DNA of 64,000 nt from positions 40,437 through 104,436 of the forward strand of contig CAJQLF010000018.1 of assembly GCA_905479115.1 (NCBI GenBank), written 5' to 3'. Both the position numbers and the translations under genes were made by a program. Under the pieces are notes generated by a model that had not been told where the DNA came from, did no database searches, and saw nothing but the letters and a program-made list of their open reading frames with translations. Below are positions 43,747 through 52,378 of this stretch, piece after piece. Source of the DNA: an uncultured Flavobacteriales bacterium. GTDB lineage: Bacteria > Bacteroidota > Bacteroidia > Flavobacteriales_D > Sanyastnellaceae. Within the stretch, counting starts at the first letter, position 1; every line of letters starts with the position of its first letter.

Positions 43747-43777
43747 CAAAACTAATCCGGCTCTCATTATCTTCAAC
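43747..43777 (-). promoter_or_regulatory. Complete leaderless promoter of threonine aldolase
   Basis: On the minus strand, GTTG (43774-43777), 19 nt, TAGTTTTG (43747-43754), 4 nt, ATG 43742. It overlaps the divergent TATCTTCA element (43768-43775, plus) of the S46 peptidase gene. Confidence 0.68.
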
Positions 43778-43799
43778 CCCTCAAACAAAACGAAAAACA

Positions 43800-45917
43800 A
43801 TGATTCGAGTGATCATACGGACAGGGGTGCTGTTGATTTTTTGCGGAATTCAATTTTTCTCCTACGCCAAGGAGGGCATGTGGATTCCCACCTTACTGCA
43901 AGCGGTTGAAGGCGATATGCAAGCCATGGGCATGCATTTGTCGGCAGAGGATATTTACAGCATCAACGAAGGGAGTTTGAAGGACGCCATCGTTGATTTC
44001 AATGGAGGGTGTACGGCCGAAATGGTAAGTGCTGAAGGCCTTTTGTTGACGAATCATCACTGCGGTTATGGGCAAATTGCCTTCCACAGCACGGTTGAAA
44101 GTGACTATTTGACCGATGGATTTTGGGCGATGACACGAGCGGATGAATTGCCCAATTCGAATCTGGTGGCGACGTTCATAGACAGGATTGTGGACGTTTC
44201 AGAGGCTATTGCGAATGCGGATGATCCGGCGATAACCAAGGCGGAATTAGTGGCGGCTGCGACGGATGGAAACGGATTGGAAGGCAAGGTCATTGCCTTT
44301 GATTTTGGAAACAGCCATTACCTGATCACGACCAAAACGTACCGAGATGTGCGCTTGGTGGGTGCTCCACCATCGGCTGTAGGGAAGTTTGGCGGTGATA
44401 CGGATAATTGGGTTTGGCCGCGTCATACTGGGGACTTTAGCATGTTTCGCATTTATGCGGATGCCGAGAATGAGCCAGCGGACTACAGTGCTGATAACGT
44501 TCCCTACCGTCCCAAGCATCACCTTCCAGTGGACATCGGTGGGGTGAAGGAGGGCGATTTCACCATGGTGTTTGGTTTTCCAGGCCGAACAGAGCAATAC
44601 CTCACGAGCGATGCAGTCAAGTACGTGGTGGAAACTTTGAATCCGGCTCGAATCGATATGCGTGATGCTTCGCTTGCGGTGGTTAACTCAGCCCGCGCCC
44701 AATCGGCAGCTTTGCGCATTGCCTATGCAGACAAACAAAGTTCCATCGCAAACGCTTGGAAAAAGTGGATTGGCCAAAACAGTGGGTTGACGGAGCTGGA
44801 TGCTATCGGAAAAAAGTTGGAGTTGGAGGCCGCTTTTATGGAGCGTGCTGCTGAAAACGGAGATGTGAATGCCATGCAGCTCATTGCGCAGATGCAGGAT
44901 GCCAATGCGGAGCGACAGCCCTATATGTTGGCGAGAAGTCTTTTCATTGAATGGCTGTTCTACGGGCCGGATGTGTTGAATTACGCTTGGTCTTTTGCTG
45001 CCTTGATTGAAAATTGGGAATCGTTGGCGGCGGCGGGTGAGCTCGATGGAACCATTGAAGCTCTGAAATCGTCGACATCGGATCATTTTCGGCAATACGA
45101 CGCGGTTGTTGATGAAGCGCTTATGGCAGCATTGGTCGATCCTTATTTGAACCATGTAGGGGCAGAGTTTGTGCCAGAAGCCATGAAAGATGCAACGGGT
45201 GATCCTGAGATCTGGGCTGAAAAACTCTATGAAAAATCAATCTTTGATAATCAAATCGAGATCGAATCGCTCTTGGCCAAGGCCAGTCAGAAGTCCTTCG
45301 CGAAACTAGAGAAAGACCCTGTTTTTAGGTTGATTAAGTCGTTGCGGTCGACGTATTTTGAGAAAGTTGCTGCGGGTTACGGATCCTCCTCCTTGCGTTT
45401 GGATTCCTTGACGGGTCAGTACACGAAAGGATTGCGCATGCTCTTTCCCGAGCGAGCATTCTTTCCAGATGCGAACAGCACATTGCGCCTGACGTATGGA
45501 AAGGTCGAAGGATCCGCGCCGTACGATGGCATGAATTATTTGCCTTTTACCACGGCCAAGGGGGTTTTGCAAAAGTATGTTCCGGGCGATCCGGACTTTG
45601 ATCTCCCGTTGGATTTGGTTGAAGCACTTCGCGCAGAGGAGTGGGGTGCTTATGCCAATTCAGAAGGAGAATTACCTGTTTGTTTTACCGGCTCGAATCA
45701 CACGACGGGAGGAAACTCTGGTTCTCCAACCATTGATGGCGATGGCCATTTGGTGGGCATTAACTTTGATCGATCGTGGGAATCCACCATGAGCGACATC
45801 CTGTTCGACGGCTCTCGCTGTCGGAATATCATGGTCGATATCCGGTACGTCCTTTGGATTACCGATGTCTATGCCGGTGCTGGGCACCTGGTCGAAGAAA
45901 TGGACCTGGTGCGATAA
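43800..45917 (+). CDS. S46 family dipeptidyl peptidase (DPP7/DPP11 type)
   Basis: The 705-residue secreted serine peptidase starts at ATG 43800, with a signal peptide (VLLIFCGIQFFSYA). The frame runs open to 43413, but that stretch is antisense to the aldolase gene. Catalytic motifs are LLLTNHHCGYGQI (His 86/87), FGGDTDNWVWPRHTGDFS (Asp) and GGNSGSPTIDGDG (Ser 640). S46 enzymes release dipeptides from oligopeptides in the periplasm or at the surface and are typical of protein-feeding Bacteroidetes. DPP7 versus DPP11 specificity is not assigned. A TATCTTCA element lies 24 nt before the start. Confidence 0.93.
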   Translation: MIRVIIRTGVLLIFCGIQFFSYAKEGMWIPTLLQAVEGDMQAMGMHLSAEDIYSINEGSLKDAIVDFNGGCTAEMVSAEGLLLTNHHCGYGQIAFHSTVESDYLTDGFWAMTRADELPNSNLVATFIDRIVDVSEAIANADDPAITKAELVAAATDGNGLEGKVIAFDFGNSHYLITTKTYRDVRLVGAPPSAVGKFGGDTDNWVWPRHTGDFSMFRIYADAENEPADYSADNVPYRPKHHLPVDIGGVKEGDFTMVFGFPGRTEQYLTSDAVKYVVETLNPARIDMRDASLAVVNSARAQSAALRIAYADKQSSIANAWKKWIGQNSGLTELDAIGKKLELEAAFMERAAENGDVNAMQLIAQMQDANAERQPYMLARSLFIEWLFYGPDVLNYAWSFAALIENWESLAAAGELDGTIEALKSSTSDHFRQYDAVVDEALMAALVDPYLNHVGAEFVPEAMKDATGDPEIWAEKLYEKSIFDNQIEIESLLAKASQKSFAKLEKDPVFRLIKSLRSTYFEKVAAGYGSSSLRLDSLTGQYTKGLRMLFPERAFFPDANSTLRLTYGKVEGSAPYDGMNYLPFTTAKGVLQKYVPGDPDFDLPLDLVEALRAEEWGAYANSEGELPVCFTGSNHTTGGNSGSPTIDGDGHLVGINFDRSWESTMSDILFDGSRCRNIMVDIRYVLWITDVYAGAGHLVEEMDLVR

Positions 45918-45925
45918 TCAGACCG

Positions 45926-46054
45926 TCAAGCCAGGAAGGCAATGACGGTGATTATGAGTCCAAAAAGGATAATGGCGAAGATTACGGGTCCGCCGATTTC
46001 GTTTTGCTCGGGTTCGCTGGGATGCCCGTGGTCGTGTGAGGATTCATGTGCCAT
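45926..46054 (-). CDS. 42-residue histidine-rich single-helix membrane protein
   Basis: On the minus strand, ATG 46054 opens a 42-codon frame: MAHESSHDHGHPSEPEQNEI, then GGPVIFAIILFGLIITVIAF, then LA and stop. A hydrophilic N-terminus with four histidines precedes one membrane helix. The frame is supported by TAATTTTG exactly 4 nt before the ATG, the same arrangement as nine other genes here. It is convergent with the S46 peptidase gene, 8 bp apart. The layout resembles small subunits of respiratory complexes or metal-related peptides, but I do not recognise the family. Confidence 0.65.
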   Translation of the reverse strand: MAHESSHDHGHPSEPEQNEIGGPVIFAIILFGLIITVIAFLA

Positions 46055-46058
46055 GCTG

Positions 46059-46066
46059 CAAAATTA
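46059..46066 (-). promoter_or_regulatory. Leaderless-type -7 element of the 42-residue gene
   Basis: TAATTTTG on the minus strand, then CAGC, then ATG 46054. Confidence 0.6.
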
Positions 46067-46142
46067 AGGGATATTCGTGGTATTCATGCCAAGATGATGC
46101 AACCAACTCAGGGCGTAAGGTGTTCCTGTCTTTAGGATTGGT

Positions 46143-46150
46143 TATCTTCG
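46143..46150 (+). promoter_or_regulatory. TATCTTCG element of the lysyl-oxidase gene
   Basis: TATCTTCG lies 25 nt before ATG 46176, matching the variant and spacing seen at 40784 and 43768. Confidence 0.4.
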
Positions 46151-46175
46151 TCCTCAAACCTGAAATTGTCCACCA

Positions 46176-48587
46176 ATGCTTCGATTCGAACCTTCACGAG
46201 TTTTGATGGTTTTTGCGCTATTTGCGCTGCCAGCCATGCTGATACCCTTGAGCCTCTCCGCACAATGTGAGGCCAATGAAACGGAAATCGAGATTGTCAT
46301 TGTGCCTGACAACTGGCCAAATGAGATTTCATGGGAACTGCTCCATGATGGAGAAATTATTGCTTCAGGAGAATCCGAGGGTGCCGTTGTATGTTTCGAT
46401 TCAGAAATCGAAGAGCCCTGCTTGCAGTTCTCAATTTTTGATTCTTACGGAGATGGCATTTACGCTCCAGGTGGGTACTGGATTTACCAGGATAGCGTTG
46501 AAATAGCGACGGGCTATGCGTACGGCTATGGCGAGACCATTAGTTTCGACTGTGCTCCAGGGACCACTTGCAATGATGCCTTGGTCTTGGATGAGTCGGA
46601 CTATGGAGTAGTGGCACAAGACACGGAAAACGCCTGGTACACATTTACTCCATCAGCCAATGGCATGTACTTGTTTTCAACGTGCGATGTCGACTGCGAC
46701 ACGCGCCTTTGGATCTATGACTATTGCAACATGGGCAATTTTGATGACACCAATGAGGGGTCGATTTATTACGACGATGAAGAAGGGGGATGCGGTGAGC
46801 AAGCGAATTTGACAGTGCTTCTCGAGGGCGGTGTTACGTATTGGGTGCGCATGGGGCTTGGAACGGATGATCCAGATGGTCCGTGTGCAGCTGGTTTTGA
46901 CTGGGAGTTTGACTTTGTCGGTCCACCCACAGGATGCATGGATGACACAGCGTGCAACTTCAATCCGCTTGCGGAAGTAGACAGCGGGGATTGTGTCTAT
47001 CCGGGCGACCCCGATTGTACGGGGCCGGATTTGATTGTGAGTGCTCAGGCCATTGTGAACAGCCTTTCGACCGAGGTGATGCAGGTCAATGAATCAGATT
47101 GCTACATCGAGGAGGGTTGCCTGAATGGATATGGAGATCGCGAGTTGGTCCGATTTACGACCCACATCCTGAATATAGGTGACCTGGATTACTACATCGG
47201 AGTGCCAAGCCAAGCGGATAACAATCAGTTCGAGTGGGGAGATTGCCACAACCACTGGCATCATCAGGGTTACGCCAAATATGATTTGTTTACGATTGAA
47301 GGCCAAGTAATTCCCATTGGCTTCAAAAATGGCTTCTGTGTGATGGACCTGGAGTGCAGTGGAGGAGGCACAGGTCAATACGGCTGCGGTAACATGGGCA
47401 TATCAGCTGGTTGTGGAGACATTTACGGAGCGGGTTTGAGCTGTCAATGGATTGATGTAACGGAAGTTCAAGACGGAACCTATTACCTGGTTGTTCGTGC
47501 GAATTATGACTTCATTCCAGATGCGCTTGGTCGATCGGAGAACTCCTACGAAAACAACCACGCGGCGGTTTGTATCAATTTAGACCGCAGCTCCGGAGAG
47601 CTTGTTGTGGAAAGTCTGGAAGGTTGCGAGCCCTTCAACGATTGCACAGGAACCCCATTTGGTACCGAGCAAGTCGATTGCAACGGCGATTGCGGCGGAA
47701 CGGCCTTAATGGGCGACCTCGATAACAACGGTGAGCAAGAATTTGCGGATGCAGTTTCGTACGTAGAGCACATCCTCGGCGACGACATCGAGCCCCTTCC
47801 TTGCACGGACATTGATCAAGACGATGCCATCACGGTTACCGATGCCGCGCACCTTGCTTTGTGTCAACTCTACAATGTGCTCCACGAGCACCCCGATAGT
47901 TTGGGGTACCACGACAAATGCGACTTTCCGGTGAATCACATTGTCAATCCATTCGATACGGTGCAGTTTACCATCGGTGCGGTCAATTGGGGCCAGCAGT
48001 ACATGGACATCCACGTTCTCAATCCCAACAACCGGATTGTAGGCTACCAATTTTCAATGAGCGGCATTTCCATCTCTTCCGCGATAAGCATTGCCGACCC
48101 CATTGAATATCCGATCGTGCCATCCTTTGCGCCAGGTGGGGTGGAAGTTATTGGCTTGTCTTATGACAATATGAGCTTTCCAAAGCATTACGACTACGTG
48201 CCATTGGTGCGGTTGTACTGGACGGCCGTTGAAGAGGAGGTATGCATAGACTTCATCACCGATGTAGTGAATGAGAGTTACCACAACACCTTGACAGTCA
48301 TTGAAGAGGGATGCGTTATTTCAAGTGGGGTAGCGGATAATATTGATGCCATTGCACCTATGTTGTACCCGAATCCAATGAGGGATCAGGCTACCTTGCG
48401 CTTCTCAAATCCTTCTCGAGAATTCCTGCATCTGGTGATTTCCGATGCTACAGGAAGAGTGGTCTACAATGAACGTGTGAATGGAACATCGCACGTCATT
48501 GAACGAAATGGTCTGCGAAGCGGTTCTTACATGTACACCTTAAGTGGAAATTCGACTTCTTTCACGGGACGCTTAAATGTCCAATAA
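46176..48587 (+). CDS. Secreted lysyl oxidase-domain protein with T9SS type A sorting domain
   Basis: The 803-residue protein has a signal peptide (LFALPAMLIPLSLSAQ). An N-terminal SYGDGI-type beta domain, a peptidase-C-like domain and one GCMDD cysteine repeat (about 252) precede a lysyl oxidase domain (about 284-470). In it, CHNHWHH gives the HxHxH copper ligands (H358, H360, H362), GFKNGFC holds the quinone-forming lysine (K384), and DIYGAGLSCQWIDVT holds the partner tyrosine (Y417). A dockerin-like region (GDLDNNG, DIDQDDAITVTDAA, about 510-565) and a type A T9SS domain (YPNPMRDQATL, about 728-803) follow. It should oxidise primary amines such as lysine side chains outside the cell. Activity is inferred from conserved residues. 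Confidence 0.85.
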   Translation: MLRFEPSRVLMVFALFALPAMLIPLSLSAQCEANETEIEIVIVPDNWPNEISWELLHDGEIIASGESEGAVVCFDSEIEEPCLQFSIFDSYGDGIYAPGGYWIYQDSVEIATGYAYGYGETISFDCAPGTTCNDALVLDESDYGVVAQDTENAWYTFTPSANGMYLFSTCDVDCDTRLWIYDYCNMGNFDDTNEGSIYYDDEEGGCGEQANLTVLLEGGVTYWVRMGLGTDDPDGPCAAGFDWEFDFVGPPTGCMDDTACNFNPLAEVDSGDCVYPGDPDCTGPDLIVSAQAIVNSLSTEVMQVNESDCYIEEGCLNGYGDRELVRFTTHILNIGDLDYYIGVPSQADNNQFEWGDCHNHWHHQGYAKYDLFTIEGQVIPIGFKNGFCVMDLECSGGGTGQYGCGNMGISAGCGDIYGAGLSCQWIDVTEVQDGTYYLVVRANYDFIPDALGRSENSYENNHAAVCINLDRSSGELVVESLEGCEPFNDCTGTPFGTEQVDCNGDCGGTALMGDLDNNGEQEFADAVSYVEHILGDDIEPLPCTDIDQDDAITVTDAAHLALCQLYNVLHEHPDSLGYHDKCDFPVNHIVNPFDTVQFTIGAVNWGQQYMDIHVLNPNNRIVGYQFSMSGISISSAISIADPIEYPIVPSFAPGGVEVIGLSYDNMSFPKHYDYVPLVRLYWTAVEEEVCIDFITDVVNESYHNTLTVIEEGCVISSGVADNIDAIAPMLYPNPMRDQATLRFSNPSREFLHLVISDATGRVVYNERVNGTSHVIERNGLRSGSYMYTLSGNSTSFTGRLNVQ

Positions 48588-48609
48588 TTTGGGTCGCACC
48601 TCAATCACT

Positions 48610-51600
48610 ATGATGAAGCAATTATTGACGGTAATTTGGATTTTAGCAGCTGCAGTTGGTGCGTCTGCTCAAGTCGTTATCAATGAGTTTTCAGCCTCCA
48701 ATTACACGCTAGGGGTCAATGGCGACAACGAAGATTTCATTGAATTCTATAATGAAGGTCCCTCGCAAGTAGATTTAGAAGGCTACTTTTTGTCGGACAA
48801 TCCTGACAACCCGGAAATGTTTGAAATTCCGGCAGGTACGACGATTAATTCTGGGGGGTATTTATTGGTTATTTGCTCCAATGAAGGAGAGGTCCCTGAA
48901 AATTTGTACGTAGGAGGCAATCTGAATACCAATTTTAAAATCACCCAGACCATGGGTGAATCGCTCGTCTTTTCCGATCCCAACGGCAACGTGTTGGAGT
49001 CGTATACTTTTTACGAAGATTGGACGCCTACCCAAGCTGACCACAGCTGGGCGCGGGATCAAGATGGAGTTATGGGACAATGGAAGGTCTGCACAAATCC
49101 CACTCCGGGAAGTGGAGTCGCTGCAGATTTGTTTGACGATTATGCGCCTACACCGGAGTTTGTAGAAGATGCAGGATACTACCCTGGGGGAACCAACGTA
49201 ACGCTCACTGCACCAGCTGGGTTTGAGATTCGCTACACCTTGGATGGATACGCTCCCAACGCGGGCAGTGCGCTCTACAGCGGACCCATTGCGGTCAATC
49301 AGACGACCGTGATCCGCGCACGATGCTTTGATCCTTCCGGCACGTTGACCGATTCACACATCACCACCAATTCGTATTTTACAGGAGATGACGCGCACAC
49401 GATCATAGTTGTTTCGGTGTCTGGCGATGAGCAAGAGGACGGCAATTGGCCAGGTGGATGGGGCGGTGGAGCGGATGAGCCCTGCCACGTCGAGTTTTTC
49501 CATCCGGATGGTTCTTTTTGGTGCGAGGCTTCTGGCGATTCAAATGAGCACGGGAACGACTCCAATGCTTATCCGCAAAAAGGGTTTGACTACATCACGC
49601 GAGATCAAATGGGCCACAGCTACGCCATCACACAGCCCTTGTTTCATGTGAAAGAGCGCGATGCCTACCAACGCCTGATTTTCAAAGCAGCGGCCAATGA
49701 CAACTATCCCAGTTCAGGAGGCGGTCATATCCGGGATGCGTACGTTCAGACGCTCAGTCATTTGGCTGATTTGAAGATCGATGAGCGAACCAACGAGAGC
49801 TGCATTGTCTACTTGAATGGCGAGTATTGGGGGGTGTATGAATTCCGCGAAAAGGTAGATGACTTGGACTTCACTACGGAGTACTACGACCAACCTCGGC
49901 ACTTTGTCGATTTTATCAAAACGTGGGGAGGCACGTGGGTAGAGTATGGAAGCAGCAACGATTGGAATCCGTTTGTCAATTTTGTTACGGGTCAAGACAT
50001 GACCAACGCGGACAACTACGAGTACGTGCAGAGTGTCTTTAACACCATGAGCTTGATCGATTATGTCTTGCTCAATTCGTTTACGGTTTGCGCCGATTGG
50101 TTAAATTGGAATACAGCTTGGTGGCGTGGTCGTCATCCGGATGGGAGCGGAAAAAAATGGAGGTATGCCCTGTGGGACATGGACAATACGTTTGGGCACG
50201 GTGCCAATTACACGGGTATCCCGTCGCAATCATCAGACGCTGATCCTTGCAATCCCGAATCGTTGGACAATCCGGGTGGGCAAGGACACATTCCCATCTT
50301 CAATGCATTGCTCGAAAACGAGGATTTCTGGGCCACTTACATCAACCGGTGGGCAGACTTGAGCAACACCCATTTCAGCTGCGATAACATGCACGCTGTG
50401 CTCGACAGCATGATCATGGTCATTGAACCCGAAATGGATCGTCATATGGACCGCTGGGGCGGAAATTATCCGCAATGGGAGGCGAATGTTCAGGAAATTC
50501 ATGATTTCATTGAGGAACGATGCGCAGAGACGTTAATCGGTGGTATTGAGGATTGCTACGATGTCGAATCTGTTACGCTCACACTCATCATTGATGGCCT
50601 CGGCGATGTGCAAGTGAATTCTGTGGAAATTGGGCCGTATGATGTTCCTATGGACGCTACGTATTTTGCGGGCGTTCCTATGGATCTTACGGCCGAGGAA
50701 GCATACGGTGAAATCTTCCTGTTTTGGGAGGTTGTGGAAGGCGATATAGTCCTGGCTGACCCTTCGAATCCCAGTTTGGGCTTCACGTTAACAGGCGATG
50801 CGACCTTGGTGGCTTACTTTGCCTCGAATGCCGATCCGCAGGAGTTGACGTTCGTGGTTAACCCGCCTGGAGCAGGTGAAATTTACCTTGATGGCTCGGC
50901 ATTGTTGGATTATCCAGCCACTGAGTTGCTGTCATATGGCGGTCACGATCTGGCGGCCGTTGGTCTGGACGAGTGGCACGTATTTACAGGTTGGACGTCT
51001 ACGGGTCCGGATGTGAATCCATCCATGACTTCGAGCGAAGGAACCATTTCAGTTACCCAGTCTGCGACCATTACAGCGAATTTTGATGTCATCGAACACT
51101 CCGATTTAAAGGTGCGGGTAGAGCCGGCCAATACGGGCATCGTCCGAATAGAAGGTGGTGCCGTGATTGTGACGGATGAGTGGGAAGGTGGACTCGAAAT
51201 TGCCGGTTTGCTGAACGCGGAGGCGGCTCCGGTTGAAAATTGGGCCTTTGATCGCTGGGAAATTGCTTACTCCGAGCCGAATCCTGGTCCAACATCGGCC
51301 AGTATCACGCTTCCCAATCAAGATCAGGAGGAACTGGTTGCCTACTTCATCCCCATTGAATTCGCCATCTATGTTCCGAATTCGTTTAGTCCAAACAACG
51401 ATGGACTCAATGATGCTTTTCTGCCTGTGGGAGAGTCCTTTATGACGGAGTCATATCATTTGCTGATCATCAATCGATGGGGGGAGAAAGTCTTTGAATC
51501 ATTCAATCCCTTAGAACCTTGGATTGGAGAGCACCAGTCAGGTGGCCATTTTGTCCGTGACGGACAATTCATGTACCGTCTTGAGGTACAATCTGTCCAT

Positions 51601-51648
51601 GAGATGGTACCTCGGACATATACGGGCACAGTTACCGTCGTTCGATAA
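48610..51648 (+). CDS. Secreted CotH-kinase-like protein with lamin-tail domain and T9SS type B sorting domain
   Basis: The protein has 1012 residues from ATG 48610 (a second ATG follows directly), with a signal peptide (LLTVIWILAAAVGASAQ). A lamin-tail domain (VVINEFSASNYTLGVNGDNE, about 20-130) is followed by a chitobiase-C-like Fn3 (EIRYTLDGYAPNAGSALYSG). The CotH kinase domain (about 260-640) contains YLNGEYWGVYEFREKVDD and WRYALWDMDNTFGHG, the latter with the metal/ATP-binding Asp-Asn. InlB-like repeats (ANFDV, AYFIP) and a type B sorting domain (YVPNSFSPNNDGLNDAF, about 920-1012) complete it. CotH of Bacillus phosphorylates coat protein; a secreted homologue may phosphorylate surface proteins. 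Confidence 0.85.
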   Translation: MMKQLLTVIWILAAAVGASAQVVINEFSASNYTLGVNGDNEDFIEFYNEGPSQVDLEGYFLSDNPDNPEMFEIPAGTTINSGGYLLVICSNEGEVPENLYVGGNLNTNFKITQTMGESLVFSDPNGNVLESYTFYEDWTPTQADHSWARDQDGVMGQWKVCTNPTPGSGVAADLFDDYAPTPEFVEDAGYYPGGTNVTLTAPAGFEIRYTLDGYAPNAGSALYSGPIAVNQTTVIRARCFDPSGTLTDSHITTNSYFTGDDAHTIIVVSVSGDEQEDGNWPGGWGGGADEPCHVEFFHPDGSFWCEASGDSNEHGNDSNAYPQKGFDYITRDQMGHSYAITQPLFHVKERDAYQRLIFKAAANDNYPSSGGGHIRDAYVQTLSHLADLKIDERTNESCIVYLNGEYWGVYEFREKVDDLDFTTEYYDQPRHFVDFIKTWGGTWVEYGSSNDWNPFVNFVTGQDMTNADNYEYVQSVFNTMSLIDYVLLNSFTVCADWLNWNTAWWRGRHPDGSGKKWRYALWDMDNTFGHGANYTGIPSQSSDADPCNPESLDNPGGQGHIPIFNALLENEDFWATYINRWADLSNTHFSCDNMHAVLDSMIMVIEPEMDRHMDRWGGNYPQWEANVQEIHDFIEERCAETLIGGIEDCYDVESVTLTLIIDGLGDVQVNSVEIGPYDVPMDATYFAGVPMDLTAEEAYGEIFLFWEVVEGDIVLADPSNPSLGFTLTGDATLVAYFASNADPQELTFVVNPPGAGEIYLDGSALLDYPATELLSYGGHDLAAVGLDEWHVFTGWTSTGPDVNPSMTSSEGTISVTQSATITANFDVIEHSDLKVRVEPANTGIVRIEGGAVIVTDEWEGGLEIAGLLNAEAAPVENWAFDRWEIAYSEPNPGPTSASITLPNQDQEELVAYFIPIEFAIYVPNSFSPNNDGLNDAFLPVGESFMTESYHLLIINRWGEKVFESFNPLEPWIGEHQSGGHFVRDGQFMYRLEVQSVHEMVPRTYTGTVTVVR

Positions 51649-51658
51649 CAGGATATTC

Positions 51659-52375
51659 ATGGTGATTTCGCTGTGGTCCGGTCCGCGCAATTGCAGTACA
51701 GCGCTGATGTACAGTTTTGCGCAACGCAGCGACATGAAGGTAGTCGACGAGCCCTTGTTTGGTCACTTCCTTCGAAAAACGGGTGTTGAACGCCCATCGC
51801 GTAAAGAAGTGATACGGTCCATGCCATGGAAGCGTGAGGAAGTTTTGAAGCAGTGGGAAGGAGCGAATCAACATGTGTTTTTGAAGCATATGGGAAACCA
51901 CTTAGAAGGATGGTCTACCTCAGATTTTGAGATGCACAAGCATCTGATTTTGGTGCGTGACCCTCGAAACGTTTTGAATTCTTACCGCGCCCATATCAAG
52001 CGGCCTACCACGATGGACCTGGCGTACAACCATCAGTGGAAATGGTTTAATCATTGTGAGCAGTCGGGGTGGCCAGTGGCTGTCATTGAGTCGGATGCTT
52101 TAGTGGCCAATCCAGAGGCATCGTTGCGCACAATTTGTGATTGGTTGGGGCTGCTATTTGATTCAGCGATGCTCCAATGGCCGAGAGGTCCTCGAGAGGA
52201 AGATGGCATTTGGGCTAAGTATTGGTATGAGCGCGTGCATGCTTCCACCGGCTGGGAATCGCCCGCGGAAGAGCGGAGCATTGACTCCAATCCAACGCTG
52301 CCCAAGTCGCTTAAACCCCTCCTTCAGGAAGTAGAACCGATATACGATCAACTCAAACGGAAATCCATCATTTGA
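51659..52375 (+). CDS. Sulfotransferase-like P-loop protein
   Basis: The 238-residue protein starts at ATG 51659, 10 nt after the CotH stop codon; the frame is open further upstream only inside the CotH gene. The 5'-phosphosulfate loop is SLWSGPRNCSTALMYSF (residues 4-20) and the 3'-phosphate motif is LILVRDPRNVLNSYRAH (about 97-113), both typical of PAPS-dependent sulfotransferases. It forms a tight operon with the class IV aminotransferase (3-nt gap). I recall plant branched-chain-aminotransferase-like proteins that fuse these two domains in this order. The acceptor is unknown. Confidence 0.8.
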   Translation: MVISLWSGPRNCSTALMYSFAQRSDMKVVDEPLFGHFLRKTGVERPSRKEVIRSMPWKREEVLKQWEGANQHVFLKHMGNHLEGWSTSDFEMHKHLILVRDPRNVLNSYRAHIKRPTTMDLAYNHQWKWFNHCEQSGWPVAVIESDALVANPEASLRTICDWLGLLFDSAMLQWPRGPREEDGIWAKYWYERVHASTGWESPAEERSIDSNPTLPKSLKPLLQEVEPIYDQLKRKSII

Positions 52376-52378
52376 ACC

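Noticed and set aside
43413..43799. 129-codon N-terminal extension of the S46 peptidase
   Set aside because: It lies opposite the threonine aldolase and its promoter, and ATG 43800 begins directly with a signal peptide.
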